Below are positions 18,174 through 26,348 of a stretch of 64,000 nt of DNA, in pieces. The DNA is taken from positions 558,001 through 622,000 of the forward strand of contig NZ_JACCFL010000001.1 in assembly GCF_013410375.1 (NCBI RefSeq). Reading direction: 5' to 3'. The position numbers and the translations under genes are program-made. A model generated the notes under the pieces. The model saw nothing but the letters and a program-made list of their open reading frames with translations. It had not been told where the DNA came from and searched no databases. The stretch comes from Leifsonia shinshuensis. GTDB taxonomy: Bacteria > Actinomycetota > Actinomycetes > Actinomycetales > Microbacteriaceae. Positions within the stretch are counted from its first letter, which is position 1. Each line of letters begins with the position of its first letter.

Positions 18174-18740
18174 GTGACCGAGACGCAGATCCTGCGCGAC
18201 GAGCGCACCGACGAGGGACACGAGGCGCGCCGTTTCCCGGTGGGGCTCACCCCCGACGAGTTCAAGCTCGCCTTCCGCAACCACGCGGCGGGCGTCGCGG
18301 TCATCACCGCGGACGCCGGTGACGGACCCGTCGGCCTCACTGCGACGAGCGTGTTCTCGGTCAGCGCCGAGCCGCCGCTGCTGGTGTTCTCGATCTCGGC
18401 GCAGTCCTCCAGCGCGCCGACGATCCTGAAGGCCGAGCATGTCGTGGTGCACCTGCTGGCCGACGAGCAGCTCGACCTCGCGCAGCTGTGCGCGACGAGC
18501 GGAATCGACCGGTTCGCCGACACGAGCATCTGGACTCGGCTGATCACCGGCGAGCCGTACTTCCCCGCCGCCCATTCCTGGATCCGCGGCCGCGTCGTGG
18601 ACACGATGAGCGCGGGCAAGTCCACGATCGTCGCCGTCCACGCGTTGCAGGCGCAGGTCCCCGAGGTCGAGGCCGCGCCGCTGGTCTACCACAATCGCAC
18701 CTGGCATCGACTCGGCGAGGCGTCTCGCCTAGAGGCGTGA
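18174..18740 (+). CDS. Flavin reductase domain protein (FMN reductase)
   Basis: A 188-residue flavin_reductase_like protein. It has FKLAFRNHAAGVAVITA, GPVGLTATSVFSVSAEPPLLVFS in pieces (flavin binding), and the C-terminal PLVYHNRTWHRL. The GTG start at 18174 has a GGGAGGAC ribosome-binding site; the longer frame from 18093 is not favoured. Enzymes of this type reduce FMN or FAD with NAD(P)H and hand the free reduced flavin to two-component monooxygenases. It is the obvious reductase partner of the LLM enzymes here. A GGCGTAAC element lies upstream at 18062-18069. Confidence 0.92.
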   Translation: MTETQILRDERTDEGHEARRFPVGLTPDEFKLAFRNHAAGVAVITADAGDGPVGLTATSVFSVSAEPPLLVFSISAQSSSAPTILKAEHVVVHLLADEQLDLAQLCATSGIDRFADTSIWTRLITGEPYFPAAHSWIRGRVVDTMSAGKSTIVAVHALQAQVPEVEAAPLVYHNRTWHRLGEASRLEA

Positions 18741-18750
18741 CGTCCGCGGT

Positions 18751-19626
18751 TCAGAGCGCGAGCACTCCGGAGCCGGTGATCAGGCCGGTCCCGCTGATCG
18801 TCACGCGTCCATCGTCGACCAGCACGGTGATCCCGCTCGGCCGGCCGAGGGACCGGCCCTGCTCGATGACGATCGGCGCGCCCGCCGCAGCGTCGCCGTC
18901 GCGGACCAGCCGTGCGGCCAGCGGTCCGGCTGCCGTCCCGGTGGCCGCGTCCTCGGCGATTCCGACCGTGGGGTTGAAGAAACGCGCGTACGCCAGGGCG
19001 GCGCTGCCGGACGGCACGGCGGTCGTGTACACGTAGCAGCCTTCGGCTCCGGCGCTGGCGAGCACCGTTTTCAGGGCAGACGGATCCGGCAGCACCGCGT
19101 CCACCGCCTCTGCGGACACCAGCGGGACGAGGAGGTGGGCGGCGCCTGTGGATCCGACCTCGGGAACGCCCGCGACCGCGTCCTCGGCCACGCCGAGCGC
19201 CGAAGCCAACGGCACGTGATCGGTCAGCCGCCCGGCGAACTCGGCCGCCGACTGATCCATCGACACCCGGGCTCTGCCGTCGCAGTCCCAGCTCACCCGC
19301 ACGGACAGAAGCTCGCCCCCGATCTGCTGGGCGAACGCTTCGCCCGCCCCGAGCCGTCCCGACCCGGCGAGCCACAGCCAGGCCCCCATCGCGTTGTGCC
19401 CCGCGCCGAACACCTCCACGCCGTCCGGGGTGAAGGACCGCAGCCGGACCTCCGCGCCGGGCTCGGTCGGCTCGACCAGGAACGTCGTCTCCGACTGGTT
19501 GAACTCGCGGGCGATCGCGCGCATCGTCGCCTCATCGAGGGCGTCGGCGTCCGGAACGAGGGACAGCGGGTTGCCGGTCAGCGGCCGGTCGGCGAACACA
19601 TCGACCCAGAAGAACGGGACATCCAT
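18751..19626 (-). CDS. PhzF-family isomerase-like protein
   Basis: A 291-residue PhzF/YddE fold protein. It begins with the family signature VDVFADRPLTGNPLSLV, followed by FNQSETTFL (with the catalytic-position Glu), the glycine-rich FGAGHNAMGAW, and late AEDAATGTAAGPLA. The family comprises epimerases/isomerases without cofactor; most members have unknown substrates. The start follows a GGAGGATC ribosome-binding site. A GGCGTAAC element at 19658-19665 lies 31 bp upstream. It is convergent with the FMN reductase. Confidence 0.9.
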   Translation of the reverse strand: MDVPFFWVDVFADRPLTGNPLSLVPDADALDEATMRAIAREFNQSETTFLVEPTEPGAEVRLRSFTPDGVEVFGAGHNAMGAWLWLAGSGRLGAGEAFAQQIGGELLSVRVSWDCDGRARVSMDQSAAEFAGRLTDHVPLASALGVAEDAVAGVPEVGSTGAAHLLVPLVSAEAVDAVLPDPSALKTVLASAGAEGCYVYTTAVPSGSAALAYARFFNPTVGIAEDAATGTAAGPLAARLVRDGDAAAGAPIVIEQGRSLGRPSGITVLVDDGRVTISGTGLITGSGVLAL

Positions 19627-19694
19627 GGGACGATCCTCCACCTCGTCCCCGGTTCGCGGCGTAACCCGGAGACACGGGCCGGCCGAACTCGCGG

Positions 19695-21521
19695 TCAACT
19701 CAGCGCCAGCAACCCGAATCCCATCGCGGCGACGCCGAGCGCGAGCCAGACGACGTAGTCGCCGACGTGACCCGAGTGCGCTCGCCGCAGCACGTGGGCG
19801 GGCGCGCGGAGGACGGCGTCCACCGCCCGGCGGACCGGGGTGCGCACGCCGAACAGCTCGAACGCCGCCACGCCGACGGCGAGGAGGACGGTGAGTCCTG
19901 CGAGCGCGAGCGCCATCGGCGACCAGACCTCGACGGCGGGAGGCGCGCTCGCGGCGTACCCCGCTCGTCCGGCGAGCGCGGTCGCCGCGTATCCGGTGCT
20001 GTCCAGGAAGCGTCCGGCGGCCACCGCGGCCGCAGCCGGGAGGCCCGGCAGGAGGCCGAGCACCAGGGCGCCGCCCACGAGCACGGCGGGTGGCGCCAGC
20101 ATGCTCGGCGGCGTGCGGTCGCTGTCGATGCGCACCTCGATCAGCTCCGTGTCCCCGCTCATCCCCTCGGCCTCGATGCCCTCGGGGACGGCGCCCATCG
20201 CGAGGAAGACGCGTCCGCCCGCACGCAGCACGGCGGCTCCCGTGAGCGCGGAGGTCAGCAGGAGCGCGACCGGCACCCAGCCGAGCCTGGCCTGGTCGGC
20301 CGCGCTGTCCGCCATCGACTTGCCGACCGCGGTGGCGAAGGGCGGGAGCCCGGCCAGCGCGAGGGCGGCGAGCCCGTAGAGGATCCCCACGAAGCGGAGC
20401 GGCCGGGCCCGGCCGTGCAGGGTGATCTCGTCCACGCTGCCGTAGCGGTTCAGCAGGATGCCCGCGAGCAGGAAGAGCGCGCCCTTCACCGCCGCGTGCC
20501 CGAGCAGGTAGACGATCAGCGCGCCGCCCGCGTCCCGGCCTCCGACCCCGAGGATCAGGAAGAACATCCCGACGTGCGCGATGGTCGAGAACGCGAGCAG
20601 CCGCTTGAGGTGGCGCTGCAGGAGGCACATCACCGCGCCGACCGCGGCGGTGAGCGCCCCGAGCGCGAGGAGGAACGGCTGCACGGCCGCGCCGAGCGGG
20701 GCGGCGAAGGCCACCGCCAGCACGCGCGCGACCCCGTACAGACCGAGCTCGACCATGACGCCGGAGAACAGCACGCACACCGGGGTCGGCGCGACGGCGT
20801 GGGCGTCGTCGAGCCAGAAGTGGAACGGGACGACAGCCGCCTTGACGAGGAAGCCGGTGCAGATGAGCACGAAGCCGAGGACGACGAGCGGGCCGTGCTG
20901 GTGCGCGAGCGTGCGGGCGAGCTCGGCGAGGTTGAGCTGTCCGGTGTGCGCGTAGATCGTGCCGACGCCGATCAGCGACACGTAGGCGGCCAGCGAGTTG
21001 ACGATCCCGAAGTTGATCGCGCCTTGCACCGCCGACGGGTCCTCGATCTTCATCCCGGCCAGCGCGTACGCGGCCACGCTCATCAGCTCGAAGAAGACGA
21101 ACATGGTGAAGATGTCGCCGGCGAGGACGAACCCCGTCATCCCGCCGAGGAAGAACAGCAGGAGACCGTGGAACTGCGTGCGGGAGCCCTCGAAGTACCG
21201 CCACGAGAAGACGACGGCCGCGATCACGAGGGCGGCGGCGAGCACGGCGAGCCCGGCGGCGACCTGGTCGCAGACCAGCGCGATGCCGACGCTGACACCG
21301 CGCAGCGGAGTCCAGCCGCCCACCCACTCCGCGATGCGCGCGCGGCCGCTGCCCGCGAGCAGCACGGCGTCCAGGACGAGCGCCGCGCCCGCGCCCGCCA
21401 GCGACAGCAGCTCGATGAGCCGCCACGGCAGCCAGCGGCCGACGGCCAGCACGACGCAGCCGAACGCGATCGGCACGACGATGAGCAGCGGCAGCGCGCT
21501 CGCCAGAGCGGAGGTCGTCAC
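19695..21521 (-). CDS. mrpD: Mrp-type cation/proton antiporter subunit D
   Basis: A 608-residue polytopic membrane protein of the NuoM/NuoN/MrpD (proton_antipo_M) family. It has many hydrophobic helices, the GDIFTMFVFFELMSVAAYAL segment with a helix-5 glutamate, and FLVKAAVVPFHFWLDDAHAVAPTPVC in pieces, where the lysine and His/Asp residues belong to the proton pathway. It is longer than the usual 490-500 because of a C-terminal extension of about 100 residues with two more hydrophobic stretches. It is the last gene of the operon and the only large antiporter-like subunit in it. Confidence 0.93.
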   Translation of the reverse strand: MTTSALASALPLLIVVPIAFGCVVLAVGRWLPWRLIELLSLAGAGAALVLDAVLLAGSGRARIAEWVGGWTPLRGVSVGIALVCDQVAAGLAVLAAALVIAAVVFSWRYFEGSRTQFHGLLLFFLGGMTGFVLAGDIFTMFVFFELMSVAAYALAGMKIEDPSAVQGAINFGIVNSLAAYVSLIGVGTIYAHTGQLNLAELARTLAHQHGPLVVLGFVLICTGFLVKAAVVPFHFWLDDAHAVAPTPVCVLFSGVMVELGLYGVARVLAVAFAAPLGAAVQPFLLALGALTAAVGAVMCLLQRHLKRLLAFSTIAHVGMFFLILGVGGRDAGGALIVYLLGHAAVKGALFLLAGILLNRYGSVDEITLHGRARPLRFVGILYGLAALALAGLPPFATAVGKSMADSAADQARLGWVPVALLLTSALTGAAVLRAGGRVFLAMGAVPEGIEAEGMSGDTELIEVRIDSDRTPPSMLAPPAVLVGGALVLGLLPGLPAAAAVAAGRFLDSTGYAATALAGRAGYAASAPPAVEVWSPMALALAGLTVLLAVGVAAFELFGVRTPVRRAVDAVLRAPAHVLRRAHSGHVGDYVVWLALGVAAMGFGLLALS

Positions 21522-21525
21522 CGCG

Positions 21526-21873
21526 TCAGCCTTCGAGGTTCGAGAGCTCGTCGGGCGCGACGGTGCGGCGGCGTTTGGCGATCTGGACGACGAGCGCGAG
21601 CAGCATCGACGTCACGGCGGCCGAGACCACCACGTCCGTGAGCGTCAGCGCTTGGACGACCGGGTCGACCACCGGGGTGTGCCGGCCGACGCCGGAGCCG
21701 AAGATCGGCGCGAGCCCGCCGTACTGGTAGCCGGCTGCGATCAGGAACACGTAGGTGCCCGACTGCGCCACCGACAGGCACACCACGGTGTGCACGAGGT
21801 CGCGGCTGCGGGCGATGCCGACGATCCCGAGCAGCACGATCGCGCCGGCGACGAGGTAGGGGAAGATGCTCAC
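21526..21873 (-). CDS. mrpC: Mrp-type antiporter subunit C (NuoK-like)
   Basis: A 115-residue protein with three hydrophobic helices (IFPYLVAGAIVLLGIVGIA, then LVHTVVCLSVAQSGTYVFLI, then VVSAAVTSMLLALVVQIA). The family is NuoK/MrpC, with the typical TDVVVSAAVTSMLLALVV motif. It starts 4 bp inside the overlap with the previous gene and ends 4 bp before mrpD. It is part of the membrane arm of the Mrp complex. Confidence 0.92.
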   Translation of the reverse strand: MSIFPYLVAGAIVLLGIVGIARSRDLVHTVVCLSVAQSGTYVFLIAAGYQYGGLAPIFGSGVGRHTPVVDPVVQALTLTDVVVSAAVTSMLLALVVQIAKRRRTVAPDELSNLEG

Positions 21874-22646
21874 GCGGCGGCTCCTCGGTCGGTGGCGTCG
21901 TCGGACGGCGCCGGGTCCTTCTCTCGGATCACGAGCGCCTGGTCGAGGAAGTGCGCCAGGAGCAGGATGACGCTGCTGACGACCGCCATCCCGACCGCCA
22001 CGCTCAGCAGCGGCACGGTGCCGGACGAGACCAGGTCGGCCATGGTCCCCTGCGGGATGATGTTCGCGAGGAACGATCCGCCGAGCGCGAGCCCCGCGAG
22101 CCCGATCGCGGCGTAGAGCAGGAGGCCCGCCGACTCCACCGGCGGGAACAGGTCGAGCGGCCGGAAGCGCTCCAGCAGCGGGAACCGGCCGCCGACGTAG
22201 AGCAGGTGGAGGCCGGTCGCGAGCACCACGCCTCCCTGGAAGCCGCCGCCCGGGGTCACCGCGCCGTGGGTGACGACGTCCACCCCGATCAGCAGCGTGA
22301 GCGGCAGGAAGACGTAGACGAGCACGCGCGTCGAGTCCAGAAGCCGGCCGCGGTCGTCCGGCTTCACGCGCTCCTCCTCGTGCCCGGCGCGCAGCAGCAC
22401 CGCGACGCCGGCGATCGAGGCGACCAGGATGCTCTCCTCGCCGAAGGTGTCGAAGCCGCGCTGGTCGAAGTTGATCGAGGAGACGACGTTCGCGGTGGAG
22501 TGCGCGTACGCCGCGGTCACGGCCAGGTCGCGGTACGGGTGCCAGGAGCCGCCGAACGGCGGAAGCTGCAGCCAGGCCAGGACGAAGAACGCGGCCATGC
22601 CGATCACGCCGACGCAGAGCAGGGCCATCCGCACGCGCCGGGTCAT
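21870..22646 (-). CDS. mrpB: Fused MbhE-like (MrpA C-terminal) and MrpB antiporter subunit
   Basis: A 258-residue membrane protein that seems to join two modules. Residues about 1-88 resemble the MbhE / MrpA C-terminal piece (STANVVSSINFDQRGFDTFGEE). Residues about 93-240 are MrpB (VLVYVFLPLTLLIGVDVVTHG followed by PGGGFQGGVV). In classical Mrp operons the first module is the tail of MrpA; in Mbh hydrogenases it is a separate gene, MbhE. Overlaps (ATGA) on both sides show tight coupling. Confidence 0.88.
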   Translation of the reverse strand: MTRRVRMALLCVGVIGMAAFFVLAWLQLPPFGGSWHPYRDLAVTAAYAHSTANVVSSINFDQRGFDTFGEESILVASIAGVAVLLRAGHEEERVKPDDRGRLLDSTRVLVYVFLPLTLLIGVDVVTHGAVTPGGGFQGGVVLATGLHLLYVGGRFPLLERFRPLDLFPPVESAGLLLYAAIGLAGLALGGSFLANIIPQGTMADLVSSGTVPLLSVAVGMAVVSSVILLLAHFLDQALVIREKDPAPSDDATDRGAAA

Positions 22647-22900
22647 CGGCCGTCCCGCTTCCCGCGCTTGGATTGCGCCACCTTCCGCACCGCCAGCAGC
22701 ACCATGAGCGGCGTCACCGCGGTGCCGACCGCGAGCTGGCTGAGGGCGACGTCGGGCGCCTGGAGGACCATGAAGAAGACGGTGAGCAGGAGGCCGTAGA
22801 CGCCGAGCACGACGGCCTGCCGCGCCGGGTCGTCCGTGAACACCACGACGGCGGCGCCCCCCAGTACGGCGAGGAGCGCGATGACGATGAGGACCGTCAT
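22643..22900 (-). CDS. DUF4040 / MbhD-like antiporter subunit
   Basis: An 85-residue protein with hydrophobic helices and the segment YGLLLTVFFMVLQAPDVALS, which matches the DUF4040/MbhD module normally found near the C-terminus of MrpA. A basic tail (KSKRGKRDGR-like) ends the protein. It overlaps its neighbours by 4 bp each. Here this MrpA fragment exists as its own gene, as in membrane-bound hydrogenase operons. Confidence 0.85.
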   Translation of the reverse strand: MTVLIVIALLAVLGGAAVVVFTDDPARQAVVLGVYGLLLTVFFMVLQAPDVALSQLAVGTAVTPLMVLLAVRKVAQSKRGKRDGR

Positions 22901-23199
22901 TCGGGCGACCTCCCGACCTCGATGCCGGCGTCCGCCGCGAGGGCGCGGGCGACCGCGGCGGTGAGCACCGGGCTGCCCCCGGCCACCACGACGGCGATCG
23001 CGACGATGGTCGCGGTCCCGAGGGTCCAGCCGGTGGGGAGCGCGGCGCCGAGGCAGAACAGCGGAACCGCGATGGTGGTGATCGGCGCAAGGAAGTGCAG
23101 CCGGGTCAGCGGGCGACGCGCGACCAGTGCGCCGACGGCGCAGAACACCACGATGGCGAGCGCGAGGAGCACGAGCACCCAGGTGAGCACGGCGATCAT
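22897..23199 (-). CDS. mrpG: Mrp-type antiporter subunit G
   Basis: A 100-residue small membrane protein with three helices. The motif ARRPLTRLHFLAPITTIAVP is characteristic of MrpG (PhaG_MnhG_YufB). It sits between mrpF and the DUF4040 gene, with 4-bp overlaps. Confidence 0.9.
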   Translation of the reverse strand: MIAVLTWVLVLLALAIVVFCAVGALVARRPLTRLHFLAPITTIAVPLFCLGAALPTGWTLGTATIVAIAVVVAGGSPVLTAAVARALAADAGIEVGRSPE

Positions 23200-23516
23200 G
23201 AGCGCCGCCCCTGCGGCCCGTCGCCGTCGCCGTCCGCGGCCTGCGCGTCCGCGATCCGCTGGCTGCGTTGCCGGATCAGCCGCGTGAACACGAGGGTCCC
23301 CGTCGTCAGGAGCACGGCCAGCGTCAGCGGCACGATCAGATACGAGGTCTGGCCGTCGCCGACGGAGACCGCCACCAGGATCATCACGGTGGTGACCCCG
23401 GCGAGCTGGAGGCCGACCAGCCGCCCGACGGCCTCGCCGCGCGCCGCCAGCACGAGCCCGACCAGCGGCCCCGCCACGATGAGGACGCCGATCGCGACCT
23501 CCCAGACCAGGCTCAC
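23196..23516 (-). CDS. mrpF: Mrp-type antiporter subunit F
   Basis: A 106-residue protein from a GTG overlapping the mrpE stop (GTGA). Two to three helices are visible, with the segment GEAVGRLVGLQLAGVTTVMI and a polar tail. Size, position between E and G, and hydrophobic pattern fit MrpF. The sequence match is weaker than for the neighbours, so the call rests partly on gene order. Confidence 0.82.
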   Translation of the reverse strand: MSLVWEVAIGVLIVAGPLVGLVLAARGEAVGRLVGLQLAGVTTVMILVAVSVGDGQTSYLIVPLTLAVLLTTGTLVFTRLIRQRSQRIADAQAADGDGDGPQGRRS

Positions 23517-23980
23517 GACGACACCCGCTCGTCGAGCGACGGGGGACCGCCCACCAGCCGGTGCAGCAGGAAGGCCCCGTCGTCGCGGGCGTCGATGACG
23601 CAGGAGCCGGGCGTGGCCGAGACGGCGATGATCGCTGCGGCGCGGTGTCCGACCGCCTCCGGAGCGTCGCCGGCCGGGACGTGCCGGCGCTCTATAGCGT
23701 CCGCCTCGACCGGGTCGCGCGCGCCCCGCGCGATCCACGCGAACAGCCGCCCGAGGTCCGCCGCGGCGGCGACCGGCACGAGCAGCGCCCAGCGCAGCCA
23801 CGCCGCGGACGGCCGGAACCGCAGCCCCATCGCGCGCCGGGCGACGACGGCGAAGACGCTCAGCACCACGGACGTGCACACCGCGACGATCGTCTCCGCC
23901 AGGGTGATGGCGGACACGGTCGCCATCCAGAACACCATCCCGGCCACGAACCAGCACGCGGCCTCGATGAACGCTCTCAT
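23513..23980 (-). CDS. mrpE: Mrp-type antiporter subunit E
   Basis: A 155-residue protein with two N-terminal helices (FVAGMVFWMATVSAITLAET and VVLSVFAVVARRAMG), followed by a soluble part. The segment HRAAAIIAVSATPGSCVIDA is the MrpE signature (normally a S-TPGT-type motif). It is the first gene of the operon E-F-G-DUF4040-B-C-D; the promoter should lie in 23981-24141. Confidence 0.87.
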   Translation of the reverse strand: MRAFIEAACWFVAGMVFWMATVSAITLAETIVAVCTSVVLSVFAVVARRAMGLRFRPSAAWLRWALLVPVAAAADLGRLFAWIARGARDPVEADAIERRHVPAGDAPEAVGHRAAAIIAVSATPGSCVIDARDDGAFLLHRLVGGPPSLDERVSS

Positions 23981-24141
23981 GAAACCTCCGTCCCGCCGGG
24001 GCGACCCCCGACGGCGACGCCTCGACCGGCGATGACAGTACGCGCGCCCGCACGGCGGCGGAAGGCGCTCGCAGACGGGGGCGGACGCGCCTACCGTGGA
24101 GGTGAGCGCGCCCGCCGATGCTGCCGCGTGTGCGGCCGTGC

Positions 24142-25038
24142 TCAGGGCGTCGGCATGCCGCCCGTGACCGTGAGCGTCTCCCCGACGACGTAGCTGGACT
24201 CCGGGGAGGCCAGGAACACGTACGCCGGGGCCAGCTCGGCGGGCTGTCCCGGCCGGCCGAGCGGCGTCTGCGAGCCGAAGTCCGGGAGCTTCTCGGGAGG
24301 CTGTCCGGCGCTGACCTGCAACGGCGTCCAGATCGGTCCCGGCGCGACGGCGTTCACCCGGATGCCCTTCGGCGCGAGCTGCTGGCCGAGCGCCTTGGTG
24401 AAGGTGTTGATCGCGGCCTTCGTCGTGGCGTAGTCCACCAGTAGTTCGCTGGGCAGGTACGCCTGCACGGAGGTCGTGTTGATGATCGTGGAGCCGGCCG
24501 CCAGATGGGGCAGCGCCGACTTGGTGAGCCAGAACATCGCGTACACGTTCGTCTTCATCGTCAGGTCGAACTGGTCGTCCGGCAGCTCGGTCAGGTCGGG
24601 GCAGAAGACCTGCTTTCCGGCGTTGTTGACGAGGATGTCGATCCCGCCGAACTCGTCCACCGCGCGCTGGACGACCCGGTCGCAGAACGCCCGGTCGGTC
24701 AGGTCGCCTGGGATCGTCAGCGCGGTCCGCCCAGCGCCGCGGATCTGCTCCGCGATGGCCTGGGCGTCGACCTCCTCCTCGGGCTGATAGACGATCGCCA
24801 CGTCCGCGCCTTCGCGGGCGAACGCGATGGCGACGGCCGCGCCGATCCCGGAGTCCCCTCCGGTGACGATCGCCTTCCGGGCGGTGAGCCGGCCGGTCCC
24901 GACGTAGCTGGCCTCGCCGTGGTCGGCGGGCGGCTCGAGCTCGCTGTCGCGTCCCGGCTCCGGGACCTGCGCCTCCGGCGGGTGGATGTGCGGGTAGCGG
25001 TCCACGGGATTGTCGAATTCGTACTGGCTCTCGGGCAT
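24142..25038 (-). CDS. SDR-family oxidoreductase (YhxC/GsiB-associated type)
   Basis: A 298-residue short-chain dehydrogenase/reductase with the TGGDSGIGAA cofactor loop (about 58-67), LVNNAGKQ, and the catalytic VDYATTKAA (YxxxK) motif, preceded by a serine. The N-terminal 50 residues (rich in Pro, Glu and Asp) are typical of the YhxC/YhdF-type SDR proteins often induced by stress. The start has a GAGGAG ribosome-binding site. It uses NAD(P); the substrate is unknown. Confidence 0.92.
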   Translation of the reverse strand: MPESQYEFDNPVDRYPHIHPPEAQVPEPGRDSELEPPADHGEASYVGTGRLTARKAIVTGGDSGIGAAVAIAFAREGADVAIVYQPEEEVDAQAIAEQIRGAGRTALTIPGDLTDRAFCDRVVQRAVDEFGGIDILVNNAGKQVFCPDLTELPDDQFDLTMKTNVYAMFWLTKSALPHLAAGSTIINTTSVQAYLPSELLVDYATTKAAINTFTKALGQQLAPKGIRVNAVAPGPIWTPLQVSAGQPPEKLPDFGSQTPLGRPGQPAELAPAYVFLASPESSYVVGETLTVTGGMPTP

Positions 25039-25334
25039 GTCTCCTCTTCCGCTCCGGCCGCCTCCCGGTACAGGGCGGCCTTTGGTTCGATCCGCCCCGG
25101 ACGCTACGCGGCGAATCGCCGCACCGGACCCGGTTGCCCAGCCGGGAGCCCGCGCGTACCGTGCGGGCGACGGCCGCAGCACGGCGTCACGGATCCGCTT
25201 CGCGCGCAAGGGGTTGAACCGCGCGGATCGCGGCCGACTGTAGCCTGCATGGAGAAGACTGCGGCGTGCATGGAGAAGACCCGCACTCACCCGCGGGCGC
25301 GGCGCGAGGAGCGTACGCCGGGGCCGGTCGGCGC
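25039..25334. other. Intergenic region with possible divergent promoters
   Basis: 296 bp between divergent genes. A TTGAAC hexamer at 25214-25219 and TAGCCT at 25241-25246 may form a loosely spaced promoter (about 21 bp) for the plus-strand operon. Directly after it the 14-mer TGCATGGAGAAGAC is repeated (25246-25259 and 25267-25280). No coding gene is supported here. Confidence 0.4.
25246..25280 (+). repeat. 21-bp-period direct repeat with two ATGs
   Basis: TGCATGGAGAAGAC appears twice, 21 bp apart. Both copies hold an ATG, and the period is a whole number of codons. They precede the acyl-CoA-dehydrogenase-like gene, but neither ATG is in its frame. Confidence 0.7.
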
Positions 25335-26348
25335 ATGATGCCCGCTCCGACGACGGCCACCGGACTCGACGCCTACCTCGACGCGGCGGCGCGCTGCGGT
25401 GGCGCGGTCGCGCCGCTGCTGGAGGTCCTGCGGGCGACGCCGCCAGCCCGGCTGCTGCCGCTGCCGGGGTCGGGGCGGACGGCGGAGCGCTTCCGCGGGC
25501 TCGCCCGGATCGCCGCGGTGGACGTGACCGCGGCGCGCGTGATCGAACCGCACCTCGACGCGGTGGCGATCCTCGCGGAGGCGGACGCCCCGGAGCCCGG
25601 GCAGGGCACGACGTGGGGCGTGTTCGCCGCGGAGGCGCCGGACGCCGTGCTGCTCGCCTGCCCGGAGCAGGACCGCTGGGCGCTCCGCGGCCGCAAGCCG
25701 TGGTGCTCGCTGGCGGGCCGGCTCACCAGCGCGCTCGTGACCGCTGCGACCCCGGACGGCGGGCGCCGGATGTTCGCCGTCTCGCTGGGCGCGCCCGGCG
25801 TGACGGCTGAACCGGCGCGGTGGGTCGCGCGCGGTCTCAGCGAGGTCGTCAGCGGACCGGTCGACTTCGACCGTACGCCCGCGCGCCCCGTCGGCGGCGA
25901 CGGCTGGTACCTCGACCGCCCGGGCTTCCGCTGGGGTGCGATCGGGGTCGCCGCCTGCTGGTGGGGCGGCTGCCTCCCGGTCGTGGACGCGCTGATCGCA
26001 CGCACCCGGAAGCGTCCGGACGACGCCATCCCGGCCGCGCGGACCGGAGAGCTCTACCGCCGCCTCGACGCCGGCCGGCTGGCCCTGGAGGACGCGGCGG
26101 CACGGATCGACGAGGACCGAGTCGCCGACGCGGCGGTCCTCGCTCACGCCGTGCGCGGCACCATCGCGGACGCGGTCGTCGCGACCCTCGACGCCGCCCG
26201 CGAGGTGCTCGGCCCGGCCGCGCTCGCCTTCGACGAGGACCTCGCCCGCCGCTGCGCCGACCTCGAGCTCTACGTCTCCCAGTACCACCGCGGGCGCGAC
26301 GACGCCTCGCTGGCGGGCCACCTGGCGGGAGGGCTGCTCGGATGGTGA
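25335..26348 (+). CDS. Acyl-CoA/acyl-carrier-protein dehydrogenase-like protein
   Basis: A 337-residue protein resembling acyl-CoA dehydrogenases in layout: an alpha-helical N-part, a central beta region (TTWGVFAAEAPDAVLLACPE, then ALRGRKPWCSLAGRLTSALV), and a helical C-part ending LYVSQYHRGRDD. It is short for the family (about 380 aa) and no clear catalytic glutamate can be named, so it may be a diverged member. Start at ATG 25335 or 25338; no strong ribosome-binding site. It overlaps the next gene by 7 bp in a three-gene operon with a deacetylase/methyltransferase and a glycosyltransferase. Confidence 0.7.
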   Translation: MMPAPTTATGLDAYLDAAARCGGAVAPLLEVLRATPPARLLPLPGSGRTAERFRGLARIAAVDVTAARVIEPHLDAVAILAEADAPEPGQGTTWGVFAAEAPDAVLLACPEQDRWALRGRKPWCSLAGRLTSALVTAATPDGGRRMFAVSLGAPGVTAEPARWVARGLSEVVSGPVDFDRTPARPVGGDGWYLDRPGFRWGAIGVAACWWGGCLPVVDALIARTRKRPDDAIPAARTGELYRRLDAGRLALEDAAARIDEDRVADAAVLAHAVRGTIADAVVATLDAAREVLGPAALAFDEDLARRCADLELYVSQYHRGRDDASLAGHLAGGLLGW

